Of a stretch of 33,583 bases of DNA, positions 8,541-14,779 are shown one piece after another. The notes below the pieces were generated by a model, which made no database searches, was not told the origin of the DNA, and saw only the letters and a program-made list of their open reading frames with translations. The position numbers were made by a program, and so were the translations under genes. Position 1 is the first letter of the stretch, and every line of letters starts with the position of its first letter. The stretch spans positions 1 to 33,583 of the forward strand of contig JANQMA010000039.1 of NCBI GenBank assembly GCA_028280285.1, in the 5' to 3' direction. This DNA comes from Candidatus Omnitrophota bacterium (lineage in GTDB: Bacteria; Omnitrophota; Gorgyraeia; Zapsychrales; Zapsychraceae).

Positions 8541-9683
8541 TTAGACCCTAAGCTCCTTCACAATCCCGGGCAGCTTCTCCAACAAATAATCTATATGCTC
8601 ATCCGTCGTCCAGCGGCCAAGCGTGATACGCAGTGCGGCAAAGGCTTGATCATCATTAAGCCCGATGGCACGCAAAACATGCGATGCTTCCATCGAACCA
8701 GCGGTGCAGGCAGAGCCCATCGATGCACAAATCCCTTCCATATCCAAACGCATCAAAACAGACTCACCGGTAACACCGTCAAAAGAAAAATGCGCATTAT
8801 TCGGCAGACGCTTGGTTAAATGCCCGTTAATCTTTGTTCCGTCAATAAGCGTCGGTACTTCTTTTAAAAGCCGGTCGCGCAGTTTACTTTGATAGACGGC
8901 CTCTTCATCCATCTTTTTTTGAGAAATCTTAATTGCTTCACAAAGACCAACGGCGCCGCTTACATTTTGCGTGGACGCACGCCTGGATCTTTCCTGATCA
9001 CCGCCCAACAGAAAAGAAGACACATCCGTTCCTTCTCTTATATAAAGAGCGCCGATGCCTTTCGGTCCGTAAAATTTATGCGCCGATAAAGATAAAAGAT
9101 CACAACCAAGTTCAGCCACATCAACAGGAATATGGCCGACCGTTTGACAAGCATCGACGAGAAAAGGAATATTATATTTTTTGGTTACTGCACTGATATC
9201 TTGAATAGGTTGTATTGTTCCGATTTCATTGCTGGCGTGCATAACGCAGATGAGCATAGTTTTATCTGTAATCGCTTCTTCGATTTTTTCAGGATTAACA
9301 AGGCCGTCGGCATCAACCGGGACAAAAGTTATTTTAAAACCGCTGTCGCGCAGAAGCTCAACCGGTTCGATCACGGAATGATGTTCAACGCTGCTGACAA
9401 TAATATGATCACACCCGCGATCCATCGCCCTATAAGCAATGCCGCTGATCGCATGATTATTGCCTTCGGTTGCTCCGCTGTTAAAAACAATTTCCTGAGG
9501 TTTGGCATTAATAAACCGGGCCAAGGTTTCGCGCGCTTCTTCCAATGCCGCCAAAGCCTCTTGGCCAATGGCATGGGGACTCGACGCATTACCGAACTTT
9601 TCGTAAAAATAGGGAGCCATTGCCTCGATCGCAGCCGGATCGGTTGGCGTGGTGGAGGCGTAGTCGAAGTAAATCTTGTTCAT
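8541..9683 (-). CDS. Cysteine desulfurase, NifS/IscS family, first gene of the biotin operon
   Basis: A 380-residue PLP enzyme releasing sulfur from cysteine as an enzyme-bound persulfide. Motifs are IYFDYASTTPTDP (4-16), VEHHSV with PLP-stacking H101, PLP lysine K203 in SLSAHKFYGPKG, and the mobile catalytic loop SMGSACTAGS with C326. It is a group I desulfurase. Being promoter-proximal in a BirA-controlled biotin operon, it may serve the iron-sulfur clusters of biotin synthase, although BioB is not encoded here; general Fe-S or tRNA thiolation roles remain possible. ATG 9683 gives the expected family N-terminus. There is no ribosome-binding site, and the -10 box ends 8 nt upstream, so the mRNA may be leaderless. 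Confidence 0.93.
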   Translation of the reverse strand: MNKIYFDYASTTPTDPAAIEAMAPYFYEKFGNASSPHAIGQEALAALEEARETLARFINAKPQEIVFNSGATEGNNHAISGIAYRAMDRGCDHIIVSSVEHHSVIEPVELLRDSGFKITFVPVDADGLVNPEKIEEAITDKTMLICVMHASNEIGTIQPIQDISAVTKKYNIPFLVDACQTVGHIPVDVAELGCDLLSLSAHKFYGPKGIGALYIREGTDVSSFLLGGDQERSRRASTQNVSGAVGLCEAIKISQKKMDEEAVYQSKLRDRLLKEVPTLIDGTKINGHLTKRLPNNAHFSFDGVTGESVLMRLDMEGICASMGSACTAGSMEASHVLRAIGLNDDQAFAALRITLGRWTTDEHIDYLLEKLPGIVKELRV

Positions 9684-9691
9684 AGCCCATC

Positions 9692-9720
9692 ATATTACAG
9701 TCGATTAAAGCAATTGTCAA
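9692..9720 (-). promoter_or_regulatory. Promoter of the nifS-birA-bio operon
   Basis: On the minus strand, a perfect -35 TTGACA (9715-9720) and a -10 TAATAT (9692-9697) are 17 bp apart. Only 8 nt (GATGGGCT) separate the -10 box from ATG 9683, so transcription should start at or within about two bases of the start codon. The -35 box lies inside the downstream half of the BirA operator. Confidence 0.8.
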
Positions 9721-9745
9721 CCACGTGAATTTTTTAGGTTTACAA
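9714..9745. promoter_or_regulatory. BirA operator (biotin box) over the operon -35
   Basis: On the minus strand the site reads TTGTAAACC (9745-9737), a 14-nt spacer, then GGTTGACAA (9722-9714). The known BirA box, from comparative genomics of biotin regulons, is TTGTAAACC and GGTTTACAA separated by about 14-16 nt. The first half matches perfectly and the second has one mismatch. That mismatch creates the -35 TTGACA, so bound BirA would directly block RNA polymerase. birA is the second gene of the controlled operon. This is the strongest regulatory call in the window. Confidence 0.88.
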
Positions 9746-9784
9746 TGAATTTCGTCTATCGTTACCGCTTACCGTGACCGATTG

Positions 9785-9813
9785 TTGACAATGGATAAAC
9801 GCTTTGCTATATT
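9785..9813 (+). promoter_or_regulatory. Promoter of the tRNA-Ala/tRNA-Leu unit
   Basis: Perfect -35 TTGACA (9785-9790), 17-bp spacer and -10 TATATT (9808-9813). The start would fall near 9820, about 35 nt before tRNA-Ala. It is divergent from the biotin operon promoter and about 40 bp from the BirA operator. Confidence 0.75.
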
Positions 9814-9854
9814 GTCCCGTACTTCCGATCGATCTTTTTTAAAAGAATATAAAT

Positions 9855-9931
<77 letters not shown>

Positions 9932-9958
9932 AATTTTGGAAAGCCCGTCTGGGTGGCG

Positions 9959-10007
9959 CACCCCGGCTGGATTCCACATAATACATCCAGAAAAACCAGC
10001 CGGGGTG
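9959..10007. repeat. 12-bp perfect inverted repeat at the 5' end of the broken tRNA-Leu
   Basis: CACCCCGGCTGG (9959-9970) is the exact complement of CCAGCCGGGGTG (9996-10007). The right arm contains the first bases of the tRNA-Leu-like sequence. CTGGATTCC at 9967-9975 recurs at 10026-10034 in the anticodon arm. The left arm therefore looks like rearranged tRNA-Leu sequence and would fold onto the tRNA 5' end. Confidence 0.7.
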
Positions 10008-10106
10008 GTGAAATTGGTAGACGCACTGGATTCCGAAACGAACGTTAGTGAGTGAAGTCCCGAGCGACAGCGAGGGAAAAATCTAAAACAGTGAGGGTTC
10101 CCCTCG
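9999..10106 (+). pseudogene. Broken tRNA-Leu, split at the anticodon
   Basis: Residues 9999-10033 match the 5' half of the intact tRNA-Leu downstream, with a different acceptor strand (GCCGGGG). Homology stops after TTC in the anticodon loop. About 43 nt of unrelated sequence follow (10034-10076), then a rough resumption (AAAAATC...CAG) and a collapsed T arm (GAGGG-TTC-CCCTC, 10093-10105) with no loop. The matching 3' acceptor strand CCCCGGC is missing, so a working tRNA is very unlikely. The break falls where group I introns enter tRNA-Leu genes, but the insert is far too short for one. Confidence 0.65.
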
Positions 10107-10117
10107 AAAAAATTTCT

Positions 10118-10201
10118 GCTGGAGTGGTGAAACTGGTAGACGCACTGGATTCAAAATCCAGCGACCGCGAGGTCATGAGGGTTCGATTCCCTCCTCCAGC
10201 A
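10118..10201 (+). tRNA. tRNA-Leu(CAA)
   Basis: The acceptor GCTGGAG pairs with CTCCAGC. The anticodon stem CTGGA/TCCAG encloses TTCAAAA, giving anticodon CAA (reads UUG). The long variable arm GACC-GCGA-GGTC and the T arm GAGGG-TTCGATT-CCCTC are typical of class II tRNA-Leu. CCA is not encoded; the discriminator is A10201, followed by a T run (10205-10211) that may aid termination. Confidence 0.95.
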
Positions 10202-10306
10202 TAAATTTTTTCTCGGGACAAGCGATTCCCTCCCCCGGCATTCTGCTTCGCTCTTACCTATTTTGATTAGAGCTTCGCAGAACAAGCCATTACTTAAGGA
10301 GCCTAT

Positions 10307-10810
10307 ATGAAACTTAAAATTTTCTTAACCCTTATTTTTTCTTTTCTCTTAATTAGTAACACTTCAGCCCAAACACCAGAAGCCAAAAAAAACATTAAGC
10401 TCAAAGACGGCACCATCTTAAAAGGACGTGTCATTAGTATGGAAGACGGCGTCTATACCATCCGCACACCTTATCTGAATGAAATTGCAATTAATGAAGA
10501 AGATATTGAAACGATAAGCGATCATGTCGTCCAACCGCTTACGCAAGATCTTCTTAGAAACGAAGTGGAAGCTGTGCAAGGACAGGTCATCGCAAACCCC
10601 GCACTCATGCAAGAAATTCAAGAAACGATGAATAATCCAAAGATAAGAGAAATTATGCAGGACCCCGAGTTTATTAACGCGGTTATGAGCATGGACCCTG
10701 AAGCAATCAAAAATAATGAAAAGACGTACGAAATGCTCCAGCAGCCGGAGATTAAAGAACTCTTTCAAAAGATTGAATCGACATTAAATAACACGCAGAC
10801 TAATCCTTAA
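10307..10810 (+). CDS. Small exported protein with beta-barrel-like head and STI1-like tail
   Basis: A 167-residue protein. Residues 1-21 are a signal peptide ending TSA before QTPEAKK. Residues about 28-68 (IKLKDGTILKGRVISMEDG...) read like a small SH3/Sm-type beta barrel. Residues about 95-160 are helical with spaced NP and DP pairs (NPALMQEI, NNPKIREIM, QDPEFINAV, MDPEAI, QQPEIKELF), as in STI1/Hop-type DP domains that bind hydrophobic segments. A strong AAGGAG site precedes ATG 10307. The last 11 bp overlap the convergent gene on the other strand. Function unknown; a role in envelope protein handling is only a guess. Confidence 0.85.
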   Translation: MKLKIFLTLIFSFLLISNTSAQTPEAKKNIKLKDGTILKGRVISMEDGVYTIRTPYLNEIAINEEDIETISDHVVQPLTQDLLRNEVEAVQGQVIANPALMQEIQETMNNPKIREIMQDPEFINAVMSMDPEAIKNNEKTYEMLQQPEIKELFQKIESTLNNTQTNP

Positions 10811-11591
10811 AAATTTTATCAAAAAAATCCTGCATGTCCTGCCAGGATTTCTTATCTGCCTCTTCACTATACCCTAAAGGAATGCCGAACTCCTTACCAA
10901 TCCTATCGGCATCGGGATTTGTAAAACTGTGCGTCGCCCCCGCGTAACTCATAAATGTGTAATCAGCACCGGCTACGTCCATTTCTTTTTTAAAGGCAGC
11001 AACGTGTTCCGCCGGTATCATAGAATCATCCGCGCCGTGACAAACAAGAATTTTGGCTTTGATAGCGCCGGGCTCGGGCACAACCGATGAAGCCAAACTC
11101 CCGTGAAAACTTACAACCCCGTCAAGGTCAACACCCATACGCGCCATGTTTAAAACAGTTGAGCCGCCAAAACAGTAACCGATGGCCGCAATCTTTTCAG
11201 GATCAACCGCTTCATGTGTTTTTAAAAAATCATGTGCGGCCACAAACTTCGCTTTATACAAATCCATATTAGCCATGGATTGACTTGCAAACTCTCCGGC
11301 TTGATCCGGATGTTTGGTCGACTTACCCCCGCCATACATATCAATAGCAAAGGCAACATAGCCAAGCTCGGCTAATTGTCGTGCACGTTTTTGTACGTAA
11401 TCATTATGCCCCCACCATTCATGCACAATCAAAACACCCGGACGCGCGCCGGCAACATCTTTATCATAGGCAATGTATCCTTTAAGGACAATGCCATAAG
11501 CCTCATAACTTACTACACTTGACTCAACTTCAGCAAAAGCAGTTGTCGATAAAGCAAACGTTAAAAGTAAACCTAATATTAATTTTTTCAT
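10800..11591 (-). CDS. Exported dienelactone hydrolase family protein
   Basis: Residues 1-21 are a signal peptide (MKKLILGLLLTFALSTTAFA). The mature part is a dienelactone hydrolase-type alpha/beta hydrolase: VHEWWGHNDYVQKRARQLA, nucleophile elbow GYCFGG with cysteine as nucleophile, Asp in CHGADDSMI and His in GATHSFTNP. Such proteins hydrolyse lactones or esters; the substrate cannot be told. I start it at ATG 11591, five bases after AAGGAG; a GTG directly before it (11594) is possible but too close to that site. Its end overlaps the convergent 10307-10810 gene by 11 bp, leaving no room for a terminator between them. Confidence 0.9.
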   Translation of the reverse strand: MKKLILGLLLTFALSTTAFAEVESSVVSYEAYGIVLKGYIAYDKDVAGARPGVLIVHEWWGHNDYVQKRARQLAELGYVAFAIDMYGGGKSTKHPDQAGEFASQSMANMDLYKAKFVAAHDFLKTHEAVDPEKIAAIGYCFGGSTVLNMARMGVDLDGVVSFHGSLASSVVPEPGAIKAKILVCHGADDSMIPAEHVAAFKKEMDVAGADYTFMSYAGATHSFTNPDADRIGKEFGIPLGYSEEADKKSWQDMQDFFDKIFKD

Positions 11592-11700
11592 CACCTCTCC
11601 TTAATGTGTATCAAAGATATATTAATTTAACTACAGAACGATTGTATCAGCTGCTTACTTAACCGCAACCCCTTTTACATACGTCTGCCAATGAATTGTT

Positions 11701-12618
11701 TTAGAGAGGATTTAAAGCTTTTTGAATAGCCTGGCGGCAGTCAAAAAGTTCCTGCGGGATAATTGTGGTAATCTTATTGTTCTTACACACAACCGGATTT
11801 TTCAAACCTTCGGTCAGCGGCATTGCGATATAGCTTGGAATAGGTGTTACTAAATGAATCCACAAAGAACTGAGCCGCGGCGTTAAAACCGGAACAGGGA
11901 TCACAAACCGTTTTCTAAAGCCTGCCACTTCTGCATATATTCTCATCAAATCCAAATAGGAAAGGACTTCCGTTCCGCCGATATCATATGTTGTTCCTAT
12001 GGTTTGCTGCGCCTCGGTGCATCCATAAAGATAATTAATGACATTATCTATTGCAATCGGTTGATTAGGCGTCTTAACCCATCTTGGTGTCACCATAACC
12101 GGCAGACGCTCGACAAGATGGCGCAGTATTTCAAAAGATACGCTGCCAGACCCGATAATCATCGCTGCCCTTAAAACAGTAACAGGCACCGATCCTGATT
12201 TAAGAATCTCCTCTACCTCCCGACGGGATCTAAGATGCCTGCTTAACTGCGCACTATCATCCCCCAGCCCCCCTAAATAAATAATTCTCTTTAAACCGCA
12301 TTGCCGGGCAGCTCGTACCATATTATTGGCCGCCATCCGGTCCGCTCTTTCAAAATCTTTGTTCTCTACATCCATTGAATGAACTAAATAGTATGCAATA
12401 TCACATCCATTAAGCGCACTACGCAGAGAATCCGGATCGCGCACATCGACCTGAACAAGTTCAACATTGGGGTGATTTGAAAAAGACTTGTCTTTTAACT
12501 TATCTTCAGAGCGGCCGGCGGCTTTCACACTAAAACCTTCTTCCAATAATTTAGGAACAAAGTTTTCACCAACATACCCGGTGGCACCTAAAACAATAAT
12601 TTTTTCTTTCTGTGCCAT
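11701..12618 (-). CDS. Atypical short-chain dehydrogenase (NmrA/SDR_a type), short form
   Basis: A 305-residue NAD(P)-binding protein: Rossmann motif GATGYVGE (11-18), AGRSEDKL, VDVRDPDSL, the family hallmark IAYYLVHSM, IIYLGGLGDD, SRREVEEIL and LPVMVTPRWVKTP. As I recall, the longer relatives (about 480 residues) carry a C-terminal DUF2867 domain; this protein stops without it. It starts 3 bp after the TIGR04073 stop, with its AGAGGA site inside that gene's end. It is the last gene of a five-gene operon. Substrate unknown; quinone, sterol or isoprenoid-like ligands are possible from the neighbours. Confidence 0.88.
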   Translation of the reverse strand: MAQKEKIIVLGATGYVGENFVPKLLEEGFSVKAAGRSEDKLKDKSFSNHPNVELVQVDVRDPDSLRSALNGCDIAYYLVHSMDVENKDFERADRMAANNMVRAARQCGLKRIIYLGGLGDDSAQLSRHLRSRREVEEILKSGSVPVTVLRAAMIIGSGSVSFEILRHLVERLPVMVTPRWVKTPNQPIAIDNVINYLYGCTEAQQTIGTTYDIGGTEVLSYLDLMRIYAEVAGFRKRFVIPVPVLTPRLSSLWIHLVTPIPSYIAMPLTEGLKNPVVCKNNKITTIIPQELFDCRQAIQKALNPL

Positions 12619-12621
12619 TGT

Positions 12622-12990
12622 TTATTTCCTCTTAAAAATGAAAACATCCGGATCACTCGGCCAGTCTTCAAAAACATAATCCGGTTTAAGCAAAGGCGCG
12701 TAATCCTGCGGTTTGGCAAATGGAAAACTCACAATATCCCAAAGTCCCGAGGCCGTCCTTTTAACCGTCTGCACCATACCCCAAACTGCCCCGCTTGCTG
12801 CCCAAACAAGAAAGTGGTCCGTTATATGTGCTCCTTCAATCCAGTAGGCCCGCGTCTGCTTAGGGATCTCAACAGATGCAGTGACAACATTAACAACGCC
12901 TCTTGTAAGTTTATTTCCTGCACTCTCAGCAAAAACTTTTGAAACACCCGTTAAACTAAAAATAATGGTAAGTATAATTAAATTTTTCAT
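12622..12990 (-). CDS. Small exported TIGR04073-type (exosortase-associated) protein
   Basis: A 122-residue protein with an N-terminal signal peptide (to about residue 21, VFAESAGNK). The body has the TIGR04073 pattern: N..TRGVVNV..A.VEIPKQ, a glycine/alanine-rich hydrophobic middle (FLVWAASGAVWGMVQTVKRT), GLWDIVSFPF, then YAPLLKPDYVFEDW near the end. The family was named for co-occurrence with exosortase systems but has no known activity. No exosortase or PEP-CTERM protein is visible in the window. Start supported by AGGAG seven bases upstream. Ten bases separate it from the YceI gene. Confidence 0.75.
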   Translation of the reverse strand: MKNLIILTIIFSLTGVSKVFAESAGNKLTRGVVNVVTASVEIPKQTRAYWIEGAHITDHFLVWAASGAVWGMVQTVKRTASGLWDIVSFPFAKPQDYAPLLKPDYVFEDWPSDPDVFIFKRK

Positions 12991-12999
12991 GACATACTC

Positions 13000-13599
13000 C
13001 TAAGACAGGATTGGCGCCTTTATGCCCCAATCAACGGTAATAATATTTCCAACTAATACACCGCCTTTATCGAGCAGTTTATTCCATGTAATATTAAAAT
13101 CCTTACGGTTTATTTCCCATAGACCTTTAATATCAAGCAACTTCTCTCCACTCGCTTCATCTATAATGATATCGGCATCAAAAGGCAGAACATATTCTTT
13201 TTTAACACCGTGCAAATCGAGCACGCCTTTGACTTTATATCCCTGCTCATCTTTAAAAATCGTATCACTTGTAAAAGTAATCAACGGGTACTCCTGTGAC
13301 GATAATAGTCTTTTGGAGCGCACAATTTTATCACACCAGCCGCAATTCGATGTAATTGTCTTGGTCACAAACTCCAGATAAACTGATTGAATAGTATTTT
13401 TTTCAGAATCAACTTTAACCTTTCCATTAAAATCCTCAAAGAACGAGTGATATGTTCCAATGACCGCATAATCAATCGATGCCTTAACATCAGCCTGTTC
13501 AGGATTAAGATAGACCTTGCCGTTGGCATGAACAGCTGTCGCCGTCCATAACAGAATAGTTAACCCCATCAACGGTATTCGTTTTACGTTTAAACCCAT
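13000..13599 (-). CDS. Exported YceI-family lipid/isoprenoid-binding protein
   Basis: A 199-residue protein with a signal peptide (to about residue 26, ending VHANG) and a YceI lipocalin-like barrel: DVKASIDYAVIGTYHSFFEDFNGKVKV, YPLITFTSDTI, YKVKGVLDLHGVKKEYVLPFD. YceI proteins bind polyisoprenoid chains in the periplasm. An unusual CGWC pair sits near residue 90, where the family normally has a cysteine-free loop. GGAG lies seven bases before ATG 13599; M11 is a possible later start. It overlaps the end of the SRPBCC gene by 10 bp. Confidence 0.88.
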   Translation of the reverse strand: MGLNVKRIPLMGLTILLWTATAVHANGKVYLNPEQADVKASIDYAVIGTYHSFFEDFNGKVKVDSEKNTIQSVYLEFVTKTITSNCGWCDKIVRSKRLLSSQEYPLITFTSDTIFKDEQGYKVKGVLDLHGVKKEYVLPFDADIIIDEASGEKLLDIKGLWEINRKDFNITWNKLLDKGGVLVGNIITVDWGIKAPILS

Positions 13600-14060
13600 C
13601 GTTTTGCTCCAAATAATCTTTCAATCACATCAACGCGATAACTAAATATCTTATCAAGCTGTTTACTGACAATAACCTTGTTAATAATTGGTGCTAAAAA
13701 ACCCGCCGGCAAGGCATAATGAACGATATCAATAATCTCCACACCTTTGTCCGTGGGTCTAAAAATATGCTGATGATACCAAAGTTTATACGGCCCCACC
13801 CTCTGTTCATCGACAAAAATATAGGGTTCTTTGACATGTTTAATTTCACTAACCCATAACATCTCAATACCCAATAAAGGCTTAACCGTATACTCGATGA
13901 TCATGCCATTGTAAACTTTCTCTCCGAGGTCTCCTTTTATTTTAAAATCCAATTCACGCGGTGTAATCATCGACAAATTCTGTGGTTTGGAGAAAAAGGC
14001 CCAGGCTTCCTCAATGGAAACAAAAATTTCCTGTTTGCGTTGTAAGGTAAATATTTTCAT
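13590..14060 (-). CDS. SRPBCC (START-like) ligand-binding protein
   Basis: A 156-residue cytoplasmic protein with the helix-grip pattern: EIFVSIEEAWAFFSKPQNLSMITP at the N-terminus, IEYTVKPLLGIEMLWVSEI, YHQHIFRPTDKGVEIIDIVHYALPAG and a C-terminal helix. It has no signal peptide. Such proteins hold hydrophobic ligands (the COQ10/START group). Its ATG overlaps the stop of the chalcone isomerase-like gene (ATGA), so the two are translationally coupled. Stand-alone SRPBCC next to a short SDR recalls the two-domain SDR-DUF2867 proteins. Confidence 0.85.
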   Translation of the reverse strand: MKIFTLQRKQEIFVSIEEAWAFFSKPQNLSMITPRELDFKIKGDLGEKVYNGMIIEYTVKPLLGIEMLWVSEIKHVKEPYIFVDEQRVGPYKLWYHQHIFRPTDKGVEIIDIVHYALPAGFLAPIINKVIVSKQLDKIFSYRVDVIERLFGAKRWV

Positions 14061-14668
14061 AATCTATCTTTACCCCTATAAACAACTCTTTCTTCTTTAT
14101 TAACATTAGATTTAGGGCCTAATATTTGCTCTTTTAATCTTTTATCAAATGGTTTTTCACCCAGCCATACGGAAAAAAGCGCGTGGGCAAAATCACTTCC
14201 CTTGATAATCCCCGTTAGTTGATCGTTGTGAGCAAACTTTGTTCCGACTCCTGGGATATAAGTTAAAGAAAAACGATCCCCCGGATTAAGGTCAACGAAA
14301 TAATTACGCATCCGTTCAACCTCAGATGTAATGGCTTCAAATTCACTCTTACTAACATTGGCTTTCATGCGGTCAATGGTATAGTTCTGCATTCTATGGG
14401 CCGGGATACTGACAAAATATTCAACCTCGATGCGTTTAGGAAAGCGGCCGATATTATTTTGATCAAACACACCATTTTGATAAAATCCAGCCACAAAGGC
14501 CTTGAAAAAAATCATCGATTTAAGGCCGGTGCCCTGCAGCACCATATCAATGCCTTCATCTGTATAAACATTATCAAAGCGCACATTATTTATCTCAGCG
14601 GCTTGAGCATTCGCCGCACCACTCAGTATCGTTACCAAAAAAATGATTTGCCAGGTTTTACGTTTCAT
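14057..14668 (-). CDS. Exported chalcone isomerase-like protein
   Basis: A 203-residue protein with a signal peptide (to about residue 23, ANAQA). The mature part matches bacterial chalcone isomerase-like domains: GTGLKSMIFFKAFVAGFYQNG, KRIEVEYFVSIPAHRM, PGDRFSLTYIPGVGT, FAHALFSVWLGEKPFDKRLKEQILG. These generally lack flavonoid chemistry and may bind fatty acids or isoprenoids. It is the first gene of the operon, with a promoter and a dyad upstream and AAGGAG before ATG 14668. Confidence 0.87.
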   Translation of the reverse strand: MKRKTWQIIFLVTILSGAANAQAAEINNVRFDNVYTDEGIDMVLQGTGLKSMIFFKAFVAGFYQNGVFDQNNIGRFPKRIEVEYFVSIPAHRMQNYTIDRMKANVSKSEFEAITSEVERMRNYFVDLNPGDRFSLTYIPGVGTKFAHNDQLTGIIKGSDFAHALFSVWLGEKPFDKRLKEQILGPKSNVNKEERVVYRGKDRL

Positions 14669-14696
14669 TTTTTGCTCCTTAGCTTACTACACCTTA

Positions 14697-14724
14697 AGCA
14701 TAACAAACAGATAGGAAAGCTCAA
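14697..14724 (-). promoter_or_regulatory. Promoter of the chalcone isomerase-SRPBCC-YceI operon
   Basis: On the minus strand, -35 TTGAGC (14719-14724) and -10 TATGCT (14697-14702) are 16 bp apart. The -35 box is imperfect, as expected for an activated promoter. The predicted start near 14690 gives a leader of about 20 nt. Confidence 0.5.
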
Positions 14725-14729
14725 CGCCG

Positions 14730-14750
14730 CATGATAAATTACATATCATG
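14730..14750. promoter_or_regulatory. Dyad CATGATA-N7-TATCATG, candidate operator
   Basis: A perfect 7-bp dyad with a 7-nt spacer (21 bp in total) sits directly upstream of the -35 box, centred near -50. The PAS-LuxR gene next door encodes a dimeric helix-turn-helix regulator, and LuxR-type sites are about 20-bp dyads. Assigning the site to that regulator is inference. Confidence 0.55.
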
Positions 14751-14779
14751 TATTCAATTTTAAGTGGTATTAATTTTTC

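Noticed and set aside
9132-9728. Open frame of 198 codons on the plus strand
   Set aside because: It is fully antisense to the cysteine desulfurase gene, whose motifs are complete.
9940-10035. Permuted tRNA (3' half placed before the 5' half)
   Set aside because: CCCCGGC upstream could be a 3' acceptor strand, but no T arm precedes it, so the parts do not make a tRNA.
10034-10076. Group I intron in tRNA-Leu
   Set aside because: The break is at the usual site, but the insert is only about 43 nt and the 3' acceptor half is missing.
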